Positions 54,330-64,000 of a stretch of 64,000 nucleotides of DNA are shown here, in pieces. The position numbers and the translations under genes were made by a program. The notes under the pieces are model-generated. The model had not been told where the DNA came from. It ran no database searches and saw only the letters and a list, made by a program, of their open reading frames with translations. The DNA is from Pseudoteredinibacter isoporae (GTDB lineage Bacteria; Pseudomonadota; Gammaproteobacteria; Pseudomonadales; Cellvibrionaceae). Each line of letters begins with the position of its first letter. Positions within the stretch are counted from its first letter, which is position 1. The stretch lies in the NCBI RefSeq assembly GCF_011602085.1, contig NZ_JAAONY010000002.1, positions 930,001 through 994,000 of the forward strand. The letters run 5' to 3'.

Positions 54330-55073
54330 CTATGCACCGAGCCCCAGCCATTGTCCCATATAGTAAATGGCCAGAAGCAATAAAAACACGCCCATAATGC
54401 GCTTGAACCAGACATCGCTGATGCGGTTTAGCAGGCGTAAACCAATAGCGCTGCCGATAACGGTAGCAACGCAGCAAATAACAATTGGCCAGAGCAAGCC
54501 GGGAATCAATACATCCTGGCGCCACATCTCTTCTACTCGCACCAAACTGCCGACGAGCAACAGCAGTTGCAAACTGGCAACCTTTTCCAGGCGCTCCAGC
54601 CCCTGGGATTGCACATACACCACCAGGGGCGGCCCGCCGGTATTGTAGGCGCCGGCAAACAAACCCGAGATCAAGCCCATCGGAACACCGATTAAGGTGT
54701 TAGAGGGGCGCTTGTCGGGCTGTGCAGGATAAAACTGTTGTTGCAGAGCCCATAAAATCAACAAACCCAAAAACAGGTTAAACCAGTCGCTGCTGATCTT
54801 TTGTAAAAACAACACCCCGAAAGGCGTTGCAATAATGACCGATATTAAAATGGGCTTCAGGCGTTGCCAGTTTATATGACGGTGCAAGTTCAGCAAAAGT
54901 TTGCCATTGAGCACCACGGACACAAAGGCCGAGACCATACTGGCCATTTTGACGTCGACCAGCAGCCCCGCCAAAGCCAGAAACACAATTCCGAAGCCAA
55001 AACCGACCGTACTCTGCACGACTCCGGCCATCAAGGCGACGCTCGCCAACCACACAATGGCTTCAATCGCCAT
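54330..55073 (-). CDS. TauE/SafE family permease
   Basis: A 247-residue inner membrane protein with eight or so helices of the sulfite exporter TauE/SafE (DUF81) family: VVQSTVGFGFGIVFLALAGLL and the second-half counterpart GLISGLFAGAYNTGGPPLVVYVQ are the paired repeat motifs. Members export or import sulfur-containing anions such as sulfite or sulfoacetate. The ATG at 55073 has GAGGAG at good spacing; a GTG two codons earlier does not. A TauD-like dioxygenase lies divergently upstream, which fits a sulfonate theme, but this is inference. Confidence 0.9.
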   Translation of the reverse strand: MAIEAIVWLASVALMAGVVQSTVGFGFGIVFLALAGLLVDVKMASMVSAFVSVVLNGKLLLNLHRHINWQRLKPILISVIIATPFGVLFLQKISSDWFNLFLGLLILWALQQQFYPAQPDKRPSNTLIGVPMGLISGLFAGAYNTGGPPLVVYVQSQGLERLEKVASLQLLLLVGSLVRVEEMWRQDVLIPGLLWPIVICCVATVIGSAIGLRLLNRISDVWFKRIMGVFLLLLAIYYMGQWLGLGA

Positions 55074-55300
55074 GCCCACTCCTCAATTTTTGCCCATATC
55101 GACCAAAATATCGACACTTTTACACTTTTTCTGCTGGAATCAGCTTGCCTATAGTAACAAGCCCTGTTTGAAAGCGTACCAGGCCCAATTGGATAGCCAC
55201 AGAGTACCCCGGGAGAGAAAAACAATCGCTGAACGCTCCAGAAGAAAAAGCGGGGCAAACACAAAGCGATAGCACCCTAAATAGCAATGAGGTACACACC

Positions 55301-56128
55301 ATGATCAGCGCACAGCCTTTAGCCGCTGCCCTTGGAGCGGAAATTACCGGCATCGACCTGAACCAACCATTAAACGAAAACACCTTGCAGACACTCAATG
55401 AACTGCTGGTCAAACATCAGGTGATTTTCTTTCGCGATCAGAACATAGCCCCCGCACAACATAAGGCTCTGGCTGAAGCCTTTGGCCCGCTCCAGAGCCA
55501 CCCCGCCTATGGCACCGTGCCGGATTACCCGGAAATTACCATCCTGGAAAGTACTCCGGAAAAACCCACAAAAATTGAGGAATGGCATACGGATATGACT
55601 TTTCGCAAAACACCACCGCTGGGCAGTATTTTGCGCTCCCGCATCGTACCCGATTGTGGTGGCGATACACTCTGGGCCAGCCTGGGCGCTGCCTACGATG
55701 GGCTGTCAGATAAAATGCAAAGCTTTCTGTCCGGTTTGAGTGCAGTGCATGATTTTGCCCACGGATTTCGTCACAGCCTGGCGGAAGATGGTGGCCGTGA
55801 ACGGCTCGCCAAAGCGCTCGCGGAAAATCCACCTGTTGAACATCCAGTCATTCGCAGTCACCCGGAAAACGGACGCAAAATGATTTACGTCAATCGTTTG
55901 TTTACCACGCGCATTGTGGGTATGAAAGACACCGAGAGCCAGGCCTTGCTGGAATTTCTATATCAACACTGCGTACAGGATGAATACACCTGCCGTTTTC
56001 GCTGGGAGGAAAACTCCATCGCTTTTTGGGATAACCGCAGCACTTTGCACAAACCGATCAATGATTACTTTCCAGCTCATCGCCGTATGGAAAGAATCAC
56101 CATTGATGGTGATCGACCCTCACACTAG
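55301..56128 (+). CDS. TauD/TfdA-family alpha-ketoglutarate-dependent dioxygenase
   Basis: A 275-residue Fe(II)/2-oxoglutarate dioxygenase. Iron ligands are the HxD pair in EEWHTDMTF and the late histidine in RSTLHKPIND; the arginine for oxoglutarate follows in HRRMERITIDG. The N-terminus PLAAALGAEITGIDL is typical of taurine dioxygenase-like enzymes. It may release sulfite from sulfonates or act on another small acid. Its neighbour on the other strand is a TauE-like permease. Confidence 0.92.
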   Translation: MISAQPLAAALGAEITGIDLNQPLNENTLQTLNELLVKHQVIFFRDQNIAPAQHKALAEAFGPLQSHPAYGTVPDYPEITILESTPEKPTKIEEWHTDMTFRKTPPLGSILRSRIVPDCGGDTLWASLGAAYDGLSDKMQSFLSGLSAVHDFAHGFRHSLAEDGGRERLAKALAENPPVEHPVIRSHPENGRKMIYVNRLFTTRIVGMKDTESQALLEFLYQHCVQDEYTCRFRWEENSIAFWDNRSTLHKPINDYFPAHRRMERITIDGDRPSH

Positions 56129-56196
56129 CCAGCTGAGTGTCTACAACTCAAAAGATCGAAGTGAGAACCGGAAAGAGAAAAAGAGGAAAATGAATA

Positions 56197-56215
56197 AGGA
56201 GGGCATCGCCCTCCT
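56197..56215. terminator. Hairpin between convergent genes
   Basis: AGGAGGGC-atc-GCCCTCCT, eight perfect pairs, between the dioxygenase and amidotransferase genes; there is no clear T-run, so its strength is uncertain. Confidence 0.6.
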
Positions 56216-56220
56216 GAAGA

Positions 56221-56937
56221 TTAAGCGCGGAAGAACTGGATCATCCAATTCGTGACACGGTTAAAGCTGACATCATCGCTCAGGGAGGCCAGGGCTTTTT
56301 CAACGTTATCGTCACCAAACACTTCACGGCGCAGCTTCAACAACGATTCGGAGTAATTCTTGGTGAATTCCGGGTGGGCCTGAAAACTGAGAATATGATC
56401 ATCCACTTTAACCATGGCATTCGGGCAAAAATCGCTGCTCGCCAACACTTCCGCACCGGGAATGTTTTCAACCACCTGGTCCTGATGGGAAACCAACATG
56501 GAGAAATCCTCACCAGCCTGACCATAGTCAGCCGCCGCATCACTCAGTTGATAATGGTGCACGCCCAAACCCCAGCCCTGTTCCGCTTTAACGGTTTTTC
56601 CGCCTAAAGCCTGAGCCAATAATTGGTGGCCAAAACAAACACCCAGCATTTTTTTCTTGGCCGCATGCGCCTTGCGCAAAAAGGCTTCGGTATCGGCAAT
56701 CCACGGCAAAGGCTCATACACAGAGGTTTTACTGCCCGTAATCAAATAAGCATCAACCTCATCCACAGACGCAGGCAAATCGCCGCGCTGAACTTCGTAG
56801 GTTTTAAACTCAAGATCACCATCAAATTCACCCAACAAGCGGGCAAACATTTCCGGGTATTCACCGAACTCGTCAACCAGTTGTGGACGAACATCGTCGG
56901 TTTTCAAAATACCAATTGTTAGCGTGTTATCAGACAT
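56221..56937 (-). CDS. Class I glutamine amidotransferase-like protein
   Basis: A 238-residue protein of the GATase1 fold. The catalytic triad is visible: Cys in MLGVCFGHQLLAQALGG, His and Glu in FQAHPEF. No synthetase domain is attached. Stand-alone members of this YfeJ/GMP-synthase-like group are poorly defined; some hydrolyse gamma-glutamyl compounds. It lies 29 bases after an aldehyde dehydrogenase gene on the same strand, which could place both in amine or gamma-glutamyl degradation. Confidence 0.9.
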   Translation of the reverse strand: MSDNTLTIGILKTDDVRPQLVDEFGEYPEMFARLLGEFDGDLEFKTYEVQRGDLPASVDEVDAYLITGSKTSVYEPLPWIADTEAFLRKAHAAKKKMLGVCFGHQLLAQALGGKTVKAEQGWGLGVHHYQLSDAAADYGQAGEDFSMLVSHQDQVVENIPGAEVLASSDFCPNAMVKVDDHILSFQAHPEFTKNYSESLLKLRREVFGDDNVEKALASLSDDVSFNRVTNWMIQFFRA

Positions 56938-56966
56938 AGTTTTACCATCAATACCTCAAAAATTGC

Positions 56967-58388
56967 TTAGTCCAAGCGCAAATGAAAAGACTTCGCCTGG
57001 GTAAGCTGGGCGTAGCCCAATGAAGATAGGCTAACACCACGTCCTGTTTGTTTTACTCCAGTCCAGGCCAAGGCCGGGTCCAGATAATCACAGCGATTCA
57101 TAAACACTGTGCCGGTTTGAATCTGCTGTCCAATAAGCTGGGCAGCGTCCTTGTCACGAGTCCAGATGGAAGCACTCAAACCGTAGTCGCTATCGTTCAT
57201 CAATTCGATAGCCTGTTCATCGCTGCTCACCGGCATAATGCCCACCACCGGCCCAAAGCTTTCTTCGCTCATGACCGACATGCTGTGATTCACATCCGTC
57301 AGAACCTGTGGGGCCAGGTAGGCACCTTCACCATCATCCAGTGGATACTCACTTCCGTCGATCCAGGCCTTCGCGCCCTGTTCCACGGCTTGTTGAATCT
57401 GTTCTCGTACCCAGTTGGCGGCTGCGGGGCGAACTAGCGGCCCCAGACTTGTTTCAAGCTCGATGGGGCTACCCAACTTGAGCTGTGAGACCTCCTGAAC
57501 AAAACGCTCGCAGAAGCGCTCATAATACGTCTCAGCCACGTATATTCGTTCAATGCCACAGCAAGACTGACCCGAGTTAAAAAATGCACCATCGGCCAGG
57601 GCGACAGCCGCTTCTTCGAGCTGTTCGGCAGTCAGATCGGCTCGTACATAGGCCGGATCTTTGCCACCCAATTCCAACCCAAGTCCGAGAAACTGACCGG
57701 CGGCCGAACGTTCAAATTCAGCCCCCGCTTGCACCGAGCCCGTAAAGCTCGCGAAATCCACCAGGCCTTCGCTCAGCAATCGGCTGCTCTGCTCGTGACG
57801 CAGATGCACACACTGCAACAAACCTTTGGGCAAGCCCGCCTGGGCGCAAGCGCGTTGAAAATGCTCACCCGCCAATGGCGTTTGAGCCGAAGGCTTAAGC
57901 AAAACCCCATTTCCTGCCGCCAGTGCAGGAATCACGGAGTTTACCGTAGTGAGTAAAGGATAGTTCCAAGGGGCCACCGTAAGCACTAACCCAACTGGGG
58001 TAAGTTCGATGTAATGATCAATACCCTGCTCCGAGGCAGAGTTGAGAGCCGAGTCGTTGGATGGCTGAACATTGGCGAGCGCTTCCGGCGCGATGGCCAA
58101 CATATGGCGGCCACGTTCCAACACACCGTTTATTTCCCCTTCGGCATAGCGGCTTGGACGCCCCATCTGCCAGGTAATTTGTTCAGCGATCAAGCTGCGA
58201 TGTTCATCAAAGTAGTCGAGCACTTTGTCCAGCAAGCCCAGGCGTTGTTCCAGAGGCATGGATTGCCAGTCTTGCTGGGCCGCGCGCGCGTTTCTGACAG
58301 CGGCAATCAGTTCTTCGTCACTGCAATAGCTGCGTTGCACATACTGCTTCCCGTCGACCGGGGAATAACATCGCAATTGATCTGGCAT
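56967..58388 (-). CDS. NAD(P)-dependent aldehyde dehydrogenase
   Basis: A 473-residue aldehyde dehydrogenase. The marks are VAPWNYPLLTTVNSVIPALAAGN split around the cofactor site, FTGSVQAG, LELGGKDPAYV with the catalytic glutamate, and SGQSCCGIERIYV with the catalytic cysteine. It resembles succinate-semialdehyde dehydrogenase-like enzymes. Start has AAGGA six bases upstream. It is probably transcribed with the glutamine amidotransferase behind it and is divergent from a YtcJ-type amidohydrolase. Confidence 0.92.
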   Translation of the reverse strand: MPDQLRCYSPVDGKQYVQRSYCSDEELIAAVRNARAAQQDWQSMPLEQRLGLLDKVLDYFDEHRSLIAEQITWQMGRPSRYAEGEINGVLERGRHMLAIAPEALANVQPSNDSALNSASEQGIDHYIELTPVGLVLTVAPWNYPLLTTVNSVIPALAAGNGVLLKPSAQTPLAGEHFQRACAQAGLPKGLLQCVHLRHEQSSRLLSEGLVDFASFTGSVQAGAEFERSAAGQFLGLGLELGGKDPAYVRADLTAEQLEEAAVALADGAFFNSGQSCCGIERIYVAETYYERFCERFVQEVSQLKLGSPIELETSLGPLVRPAAANWVREQIQQAVEQGAKAWIDGSEYPLDDGEGAYLAPQVLTDVNHSMSVMSEESFGPVVGIMPVSSDEQAIELMNDSDYGLSASIWTRDKDAAQLIGQQIQTGTVFMNRCDYLDPALAWTGVKQTGRGVSLSSLGYAQLTQAKSFHLRLD

Positions 58389-58535
58389 AACTCATCCTTC
58401 CGTAATACAGCCCGCGGGCTCAAACAGGCCCCAGACATAAGGCCGATGAATGTTTTGCTATACGACTTATTATTTAGCCAAGCGAATTGGCTTCGGATAT
58501 AGTAGCAACAAAATACCAATAAAAAATGACAGCAT

Positions 58536-60260
58536 ATGGCAACTTCCCCCCTGATTTCGACGCGTTCAAAAATTCTACTCACTCTGCTTTTAGCGGCTAT
58601 CGCCTGGTGGTATCTGAGCAAACCCGACCAGTCCCTGCGACTGATCAGCGCCCAAAGCATTATTACTATGGACAGCAAGCAACCGAGGGTCGAAGCGGTC
58701 GCTATTGAAAACGGTAAAGTTGTGGCTTTGGGAACGTTGGAAAACTTGCAGCAACGCTGGCCAACAGCCAAACATGAGCATTTCGACAACAAGGTACTGA
58801 CACCGGGTTTTATTGAGAACCACCTGCACCCGGCGATGGCGGCTCTGTTGTTACCCTTTCATTGGATCACACCTTTCGAGTGGCATTTACCCGGCAAGGA
58901 AGTCCCGGCAACTCAGGGCCGTGAACAATATCAGCAACGCTTGAAAGAGGCAGCCAAAGACGCCCCGGATGATGAATGGTTTATCAGCTGGGGTTATCAC
59001 CATTACTTTCACGGCGAAATGTCTCGTCAGCTGCTCGACGAGTTAATTCCTGATCGCCCCGCATTGGTGTGGCATCGTTCCTTCCATGAAGTTTGGGTGA
59101 ATTCCAAAGCGATGGATTTGGTCACGTTCACCGAAGAAGATTTAAAAGATCAGCATCAGGTAAATATCGAAGAAGGCCATTTCTACGAATCCGGATTGAT
59201 GCTGGGTTTGAACAAGTTTCGCGATTACATCATCAAGGCCGGCCGTTTTATGGGCGGGCTGGAACAGGTTGTCGATGTAGTACATGCGGGTGGCATTACC
59301 ACCATCGCCGATATGGCCAACGGCATGTTCGATCTGAACATGGAATGGTGGGCCTTCAAATGGGTTCTGGACGATAAGGATGTGGGGTTTCGCACCCGCT
59401 TAATTCCCATGGCAGATCGTGTAGGCCAGCAACCCGGTTCGGCAGAAGCTCTGGCCGAAAACGAAGCCCTGCTGCAAAAAGGCAATGACAAACTGAAGTT
59501 TGTTAAACAGACTAAATTGCTGGCTGACGGTGCGTTTTATTCCCAACTGATGCAAATGCGCGACCCGGGTTATCTCGATGGGCACCACGGCGAGTGGATT
59601 ACCGAGCCCGAAAAACTGGAAGAACTGGCCAGCGCTTACTGGAACGCCGATTACCAGATTCATATTCACAGCAATGGTGATTTGGGTACCGAGGTGGTGC
59701 TGGATATGATCGAGCGCCTAAATCACAAATACCCGCGTATTGATCACCGCACCACCCTGCACCATCTGGGTTATATCGGCCCAGATCAGGCTGAGCGCAT
59801 TGCCGAGCTGGGTGTGATTGTTTCCGCCAACCCTTACTACCTGCACACACTGGGGGAAACCTATTCTGAAATGGGTTTGGGGCCAGAACGCGCCCATTAC
59901 ATTTTCCGCGCCCGGGACCTGCTTGATGCCGGCGTGAAAGTCTCTCTGCATTCTGATTTCAGTATGGCTCCGGCACAGCCTCTAAGACTCGCCTGGGTGG
60001 CCGTCAATCGCGAAGGGGCCGGTGGATTGCAAATGGCCAACGAGCAGTCGATGACCGTTCACGAGGCCATGAAGGCCATCACCATTGATGCGGCCCACGC
60101 TATTCAAATGGAATCGGAAATTGGCAGCATTGAAGTGGGTAAATCTGCGGACTTTACCGTACTTGAGCAAGATCCCTATCAAATCGAACCAGAAAAACTG
60201 AAAGACATTCCGATCTGGGGAACCATCTTTGAAGGGCAAACCTTTCCGCTGTCAAAGTAG
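58536..60260 (+). CDS. YtcJ-like amidohydrolase (amidohydrolase 3 family), membrane anchored
   Basis: A 574-residue hydrolase with an N-terminal helix (ILLTLLLAAIAWWYL) that should anchor it on the periplasmic side. Motifs: HxH in IENHLHPAM, the lysine in QTKLLADGAFYS, histidines in IHIHSNGDLG and TLHHLG, and the aspartate in SLHSDFSMAP. The closing GSIEVGKSADFTVL is typical. Such enzymes split amide or formamide bonds; substrate unknown. It is the fourth amidohydrolase-fold gene of the window. Confidence 0.9.
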   Translation: MATSPLISTRSKILLTLLLAAIAWWYLSKPDQSLRLISAQSIITMDSKQPRVEAVAIENGKVVALGTLENLQQRWPTAKHEHFDNKVLTPGFIENHLHPAMAALLLPFHWITPFEWHLPGKEVPATQGREQYQQRLKEAAKDAPDDEWFISWGYHHYFHGEMSRQLLDELIPDRPALVWHRSFHEVWVNSKAMDLVTFTEEDLKDQHQVNIEEGHFYESGLMLGLNKFRDYIIKAGRFMGGLEQVVDVVHAGGITTIADMANGMFDLNMEWWAFKWVLDDKDVGFRTRLIPMADRVGQQPGSAEALAENEALLQKGNDKLKFVKQTKLLADGAFYSQLMQMRDPGYLDGHHGEWITEPEKLEELASAYWNADYQIHIHSNGDLGTEVVLDMIERLNHKYPRIDHRTTLHHLGYIGPDQAERIAELGVIVSANPYYLHTLGETYSEMGLGPERAHYIFRARDLLDAGVKVSLHSDFSMAPAQPLRLAWVAVNREGAGGLQMANEQSMTVHEAMKAITIDAAHAIQMESEIGSIEVGKSADFTVLEQDPYQIEPEKLKDIPIWGTIFEGQTFPLSK

Positions 60261-60323
60261 TATCCGAAGCGCAAGCATGTGGCATGATTCGCAACCGACA
60301 CGGAAAAAAGATTACCGGGATAC

Positions 60324-60941
60324 CTAGAACAGCTCGATCTGTTCCAGCTTTGCTTTAATTGGCGCGTAGGAGCGGCGATGAATTGGGCAAACGCCCAAAC
60401 GCTCCACCGCCTCCATATGCACCTTGGTTGGGTAGCCTTTGTGGCCAGCAAAACCGTAACCCGGGTATTCCTTATCGAAGGCTTCCATTTCACGATCGCG
60501 AGTCACCTTGGCAAGAATGGAAGCGGCCCCGATACAGGCAACACGCCCATCCCCTTTCACCACCGCTTCAGCGCGATAATGCCACTTGGGAATTTTATTG
60601 CCGTCCACCAGAACATGCTCAGGTTGAACGTCGAGAGCTTCGACCGCACGCTTCATGGCCAGTAAACTCGCCTGCAGGATATTGATGTCATCAATCTCAG
60701 CAACACTCGCGCGGGCGATTGCCCAGCTCAGAGCTTTTTCCTGAATTTCGTCAAACAGGGCGTTGCGCTTTTTTTCAGTCAGTTTTTTGGAATCGTTTAA
60801 ACCATCAATGGGATTTTCCGGGTCTAGAATAACGGCTGCTGTTACCACATCGCCTGCCAGCGGGCCACGCCCCACTTCGTCTACCCCGGCAACAAGGTGG
60901 CCTTGGTATTCACTGACAAAAGGACCGAGATCTATACTCAT
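60324..60941 (-). CDS. rnhB: Ribonuclease HII
   Basis: A 205-residue enzyme that removes ribonucleotides from DNA. Active-site motif [17 protein letters not shown] gives the DEG-type acidic residues, then [12 protein letters not shown] and the [13 protein letters not shown] segment. It closes the lipid A cluster, 46 bases behind lpxB, as usual. Confidence 0.95.
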   Translation of the reverse strand: MSIDLGPFVSEYQGHLVAGVDEVGRGPLAGDVVTAAVILDPENPIDGLNDSKKLTEKKRNALFDEIQEKALSWAIARASVAEIDDINILQASLLAMKRAVEALDVQPEHVLVDGNKIPKWHYRAEAVVKGDGRVACIGAASILAKVTRDREMEAFDKEYPGYGFAGHKGYPTKVHMEAVERLGVCPIHRRSYAPIKAKLEQIELF

Positions 60942-60987
60942 GTTTTGGACTCTTTGGGACTGAATGAATTAAAAGTGTGAGGCCGCT

Positions 60988-62139
60988 TTACTCTCGGGCA
61001 GCCAGCATTTTATCGATGGCTTCGCTGGCCAGCAGACCGGCGTCCTGGCGCAGCTGATGGTGAATATCGTAAAAACGCTTCAACAGCTGTTCCTTTTTTT
61101 CGCCGTCTTGAACATTTTCCTCCAAAGCTTTGGCAAGATTTTCAGCGGTGCATTCCTCCTGCAAAATCTCGGGAACCAAAGCTTCTCCGGCCAGCAAATT
61201 GGGCAGGGAAATAAACGGGGTCTTAATCAATCGTCTCGTCAACCAGGCGCTGAACCAGTCTTTTTTGTAAGCCACCACCATTGGCTTCTTCAGCAACAAA
61301 GCTTCCAGGCTGGTTGTGCCCGAGGCCATCAAAACCCCATCGGCGGCACACATAATCTGCTTGGAGTTACCCAAGCGAATATCGATGGACAGCTCAGCAT
61401 ACTCTTCCTGTTTTTTCAGCTCCGTGAGAAGAGATTGGATTTGCTCAAGTCTGGCCTCATTGGCGGCAGGCATTAAAAAGCGCGTTGTTCTTTTTTTTGC
61501 ATACTGCACAGCGGCGTCAAAAAACACAGGGGCCAGGTGTTTTACTTCGGCACTGCGGCTACCGGGCAGCAAGGCTACAATATGTTCATCGGGTGACGCG
61601 CCCAGTGCAGCCCGCGCGTTTTCCGTTTCCGGCTCCACCGGAAAATCATCAGCCAACGGATGCCCAACAAACTGCACCGGCATCTCGTGCTCATGATAAA
61701 TTTTGGTTTCAAAGGGCAAGATCGTCAGCATTAAATCAACAGACTGCTTAATGCCGTGAATACGTCCCTGTCGCCAGGCCCAAACTGACGGGCTGACATA
61801 ATGTACGGTTGGAATGTTTGCTGCTTTTAATGTCTTTTCAATGGGCAGATTGAAATCGGGGGAATCAATTCCGATAAAGACATCGGGCGGATTCGCCAGA
61901 TAATGCTGACGAAGAAATTTTCGAATTCGCAGTAATTCTGGCAGTCGCTTCAGAGGTTCGATAAACCCCATGACCGCCAGACGGTCCTGGGGGAAAAAGG
62001 ATTCAAAACCCAAGGCCAGCATTCGCTCACCGCCAATGCCGGAAAAGCTGGCTTCTGGGTAACGCTGTTGTAAAGCACGCATCAGGTCTGCGCCAAGGAT
62101 ATCGCCCGACATTTCCCCTACGACGATGGCAATATGCAT
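60988..62139 (-). CDS. lpxB: Lipid-A-disaccharide synthase
   Basis: A 383-residue glycosyltransferase joining UDP-diacylglucosamine and lipid X in the lipid A pathway. It begins IAIVVGEMSGDILGADLM, has the family segment DVFIGIDSPDFNLPIEK, YVSPSVWAWRQGRI and LLPGSRSAEVKHLAPVF. It starts six bases after lpxA ends. Confidence 0.96.
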   Translation of the reverse strand: MHIAIVVGEMSGDILGADLMRALQQRYPEASFSGIGGERMLALGFESFFPQDRLAVMGFIEPLKRLPELLRIRKFLRQHYLANPPDVFIGIDSPDFNLPIEKTLKAANIPTVHYVSPSVWAWRQGRIHGIKQSVDLMLTILPFETKIYHEHEMPVQFVGHPLADDFPVEPETENARAALGASPDEHIVALLPGSRSAEVKHLAPVFFDAAVQYAKKRTTRFLMPAANEARLEQIQSLLTELKKQEEYAELSIDIRLGNSKQIMCAADGVLMASGTTSLEALLLKKPMVVAYKKDWFSAWLTRRLIKTPFISLPNLLAGEALVPEILQEECTAENLAKALEENVQDGEKKEQLLKRFYDIHHQLRQDAGLLASEAIDKMLAARE

Positions 62140-62145
62140 GGGCGC

Positions 62146-62931
62146 CTAGCGAATAATTCCGCGAGTGGATTTTTGCAGGGATTCAATCAGGGCATCAATC
62201 TTGTCGCAGCTCTGTTTCAGAACATTGAGCTCTTCCAGGGCTTCATCCACGGTCAAACCACGGCGATACACAAGTTTGTAGGCCTTGTTCACAGCCGCAA
62301 TTTCTTCCTTGCTGAAACCTCGGCGACGCAGGCCCTCGGCATTGATGCTGCGAGCACCCGCTGGGGCACCGGCCACCATGACATACGCCGGGACATCTTT
62401 ACCAATGGCCGAACCCATTCCCGTAAAGCTGTGAGCACCGATACGACAGAATTGATGAACCAGGGTATAGCCGCCCAGAATTGCCCAATCGTCGACATGA
62501 ACATGTCCAGCCAGGCTGGCATTATTGATCAGAATACAGTGATTGCCGACAACTGAATCGTGACCAATATGGGCATAGGCCATAATCAGATTGTCATTGC
62601 CGATGCGGGTTTCGCCGCGATCCTGAACGGTACCGCGATGAATCGTAACGCCTTCCCGAATGACATTGTTGTCGCCAATCACCAACGTTGTCGGCTCGCC
62701 CTGATATTTCATATCCGGGGTATCTTCACCGATGCTGGAAAACTGATAAATGCGATTGTTGCGACCGATTTTGGTGGGGCCTTTGATAATCACATGGGAA
62801 TGAATCACCGTTCCGGCGTCAATACTTACACCGGGACCGACAATCGACCAGGGCCCAATTTCCACATCGTCCGCAATAACGGCGCTGGGATCGATAATGG
62901 CCCGGGGATCAATAAGGCTTGCTTCAGTCAA
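62146..62931 (-). CDS. lpxA: Acyl-ACP--UDP-N-acetylglucosamine O-acyltransferase
   Basis: A 261-residue left-handed beta-helix acyltransferase, first step of lipid A synthesis. Hexapeptide repeats start at IDPRAIIDPSAVIADDVEIG; the catalytic histidine lies in NLIMAYAHIGHDSVVG, and the C-terminal helical domain follows LRRRGFSKEEI. The start is a TTG at 62931 behind a GAGAGAG stretch; no ATG fits. Confidence 0.95.
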   Translation of the reverse strand: MTEASLIDPRAIIDPSAVIADDVEIGPWSIVGPGVSIDAGTVIHSHVIIKGPTKIGRNNRIYQFSSIGEDTPDMKYQGEPTTLVIGDNNVIREGVTIHRGTVQDRGETRIGNDNLIMAYAHIGHDSVVGNHCILINNASLAGHVHVDDWAILGGYTLVHQFCRIGAHSFTGMGSAIGKDVPAYVMVAGAPAGARSINAEGLRRRGFSKEEIAAVNKAYKLVYRRGLTVDEALEELNVLKQSCDKIDALIESLQKSTRGIIR

Positions 62932-62959
62932 AAAACTCTCTCTCTATTTGTGCTGCCCG

Positions 62960-63400
62960 TTATTTTACGGGTCTATCTGCACACATTATAGAGGCAGAAG
63001 CTGCTAAAACGCCATCAACACTGGCTTTGCAATCGAACTTCCAGATGCCGCGTTTCTCGGAAACAATTTTGGCTTCCAGTTGCAAACGGTCGCCTGGTAC
63101 CACTTGACGCTTAAAGCGCACTTTGTCGGCACCGGCAAACAGGTAAATAGAGCCATCTGCGGGGGTTTTATCCAAGGTTTTGAAACCCAAAATGCCAGCT
63201 GCCTGGGCCATGGCCTCAACGATCATCACGCCAGGGAAAATCGGCATCTGCGGGAAGTGGCCATTGAACACATCTTCGTTAATGGTGATGTTTTTGTAAG
63301 CCACAATATAATCACCCTCTACCAGCTCGGTAACCCGATCAACCAGTAAAAAAGGGTAGCGATGGGGTAGATACTTTCGTATCTCTTGGATTTCCATCAT
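62960..63400 (-). CDS. fabZ: 3-hydroxyacyl-ACP dehydratase FabZ
   Basis: A 146-residue hot-dog-fold dehydratase of fatty acid synthesis. [13 protein letters not shown] carries the catalytic histidine, [22 protein letters not shown] the glutamate. It lies between lpxD and lpxA, the standard order. Confidence 0.96.
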   Translation of the reverse strand: MMEIQEIRKYLPHRYPFLLVDRVTELVEGDYIVAYKNITINEDVFNGHFPQMPIFPGVMIVEAMAQAAGILGFKTLDKTPADGSIYLFAGADKVRFKRQVVPGDRLQLEAKIVSEKRGIWKFDCKASVDGVLAASASIMCADRPVK

Positions 63401-63498
63401 GTAATCACTTCCTAAGGTACTCAGCGTAAAAGCGGTGACAGCATCGGCTGTCGGTTTTGCATGCTCAGCGTATTGCCAAAGTATGACAGTTCGAGCGT

Positions 63499-64000
63499 TT
63501 ATTTATCTTTGCCTAACTTCCTGACCGTGCTGGCCAGGCCATCAAGCTGGGAAAATCGTACCGCACTACGGCGCCATTTCTCCGTTGGCATCATCGGCGT
63601 TCCCGATGAATAGGAACCGGCCTTGTTGATGGATTTGGTTACCATGGTCATACCGGTCACATGAACCTTATCGGCCAATTCGATATGTCCAACCAAACCA
63701 ACACCACCGGCCAGGGTGCAATGCTTGCCGATCACGGCGCTGCCGGAAATTCCAACGCAGGCGGCAATGGCACTGTGTTCGCCAATGCGCACATTATGCG
63801 CAATTTGCACCTGATTATCGATCTTTACGCCGTCGCAAATAACGGTATTGTCCAAAGCCCCACGATCAATCGTCGTAGATGCACCGATTTCCACATCATT
63901 ACCGATCAACACACTGCCTAACTGATGAACTTTTAACCAATTCTCACCCGTATGCGCAAATCCAAAACCTTCTGAACCAATCACAGCGTTATTGTGAATT
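63499..64000 (-). CDS. lpxD: UDP-3-O-acylglucosamine N-acyltransferase, C-terminal part (runs off right edge)
   Basis: The last 166 codons of LpxD, the third step of lipid A synthesis; the frame stays open to the window edge ([15 protein letters not shown]). The hexapeptide helix is visible ([23 protein letters not shown]), with the catalytic histidine in [14 protein letters not shown]. The 98-base gap to fabZ is normal. Confidence 0.95.
   Translation of the reverse strand, partial: IHNNAVIGSEGFGFAHTGENWLKVHQLGSVLIGNDVEIGASTTIDRGALDNTVICDGVKIDNQVQIAHNVRIGEHSAIAACVGISGSAVIGKHCTLAGGVGLVGHIELADKVHVTGMTMVTKSINKAGSYSSGTPMMPTEKWRRSAVRFSQLDGLASTVRKLGKDK

Overview
The window looks like a gammaproteobacterial chromosome, probably a marine or Cellvibrionales/Pseudomonas-like lineage. 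The clues are the lipid A run lpxD-fabZ-lpxA-lpxB-rnhB, the lptG-lptF / pepA-holC-valS neighbourhood, a fimV gene, a DksA2-like regulator under a Zur-type box, and TonB-dependent uptake. The taxonomic guess is inference; no rRNA gene is present.

Layout. 1-6433: a plus-strand nutrient cluster with the end of one amidohydrolase, a TonB-dependent receptor, a Tat-exported M19 dipeptidase-like protein with altered metal ligands, a second exported amidohydrolase and a BASS-type transporter. 7248-9824: a surface-anchored-looking secreted protein, then a zinc-starvation pair (COG0523 GTPase plus a DksA paralogue lacking two of four zinc cysteines) behind a perfect Zur-like palindrome. 10037-13667: a membrane amidohydrolase divergent from a TetR regulator with two operator-like inverted repeats, flanked by two copies of a small membrane protein, one of them frameshifted.

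14.5-34.9 kb is accessory DNA at tRNA-Ala(GGC). An intact P4-type integrase sits beside the 3' end of the tRNA. A decayed copy of the tRNA 3' end plus terminator lies 18 kb to the left (16.87 kb) and a still more decayed one at 14.6 kb, next to an integrase fragment. TGCCCCC pairs with identical 12-bp spacing occur at both ends of the 18-kb element, as expected for integrase arm sites. The island carries apparent defence genes: a helicase of 980 residues with a KTSC partner, an AbiE-type toxin-antitoxin pair, and a five-gene minus-strand array running NdpA/YejK-like protein with a zinc ribbon, three-helix membrane protein with SH3 domain, zinc-finger DUF4145 protein, ABC-like ATPase with an unusual N-terminal domain, and HNH nuclease. 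The last two resemble Septu (PtuA/PtuB). The five-gene array is the best candidate here for an undescribed system. An XRE regulator with a C-terminal membrane helix, divergent from an LRAT-like membrane protein, completes the island.

35-64 kb is ordinary core genome: fimV, gltX, a diacylglycerol/lipid kinase apparently starting at an ATT codon, an RDD protein, lptG-lptF, pepA, holC, an acidic low-complexity protein, valS, an SDR enzyme divergent from a MerR regulator, a second MerR gene, two small membrane proteins (one followed by an in-frame 15-bp tandem repeat), a TauE/SafE permease, a TauD-like dioxygenase, an aldehyde dehydrogenase/glutamine amidotransferase pair, a YtcJ-type amidohydrolase, and the lipid A genes running off the right edge.
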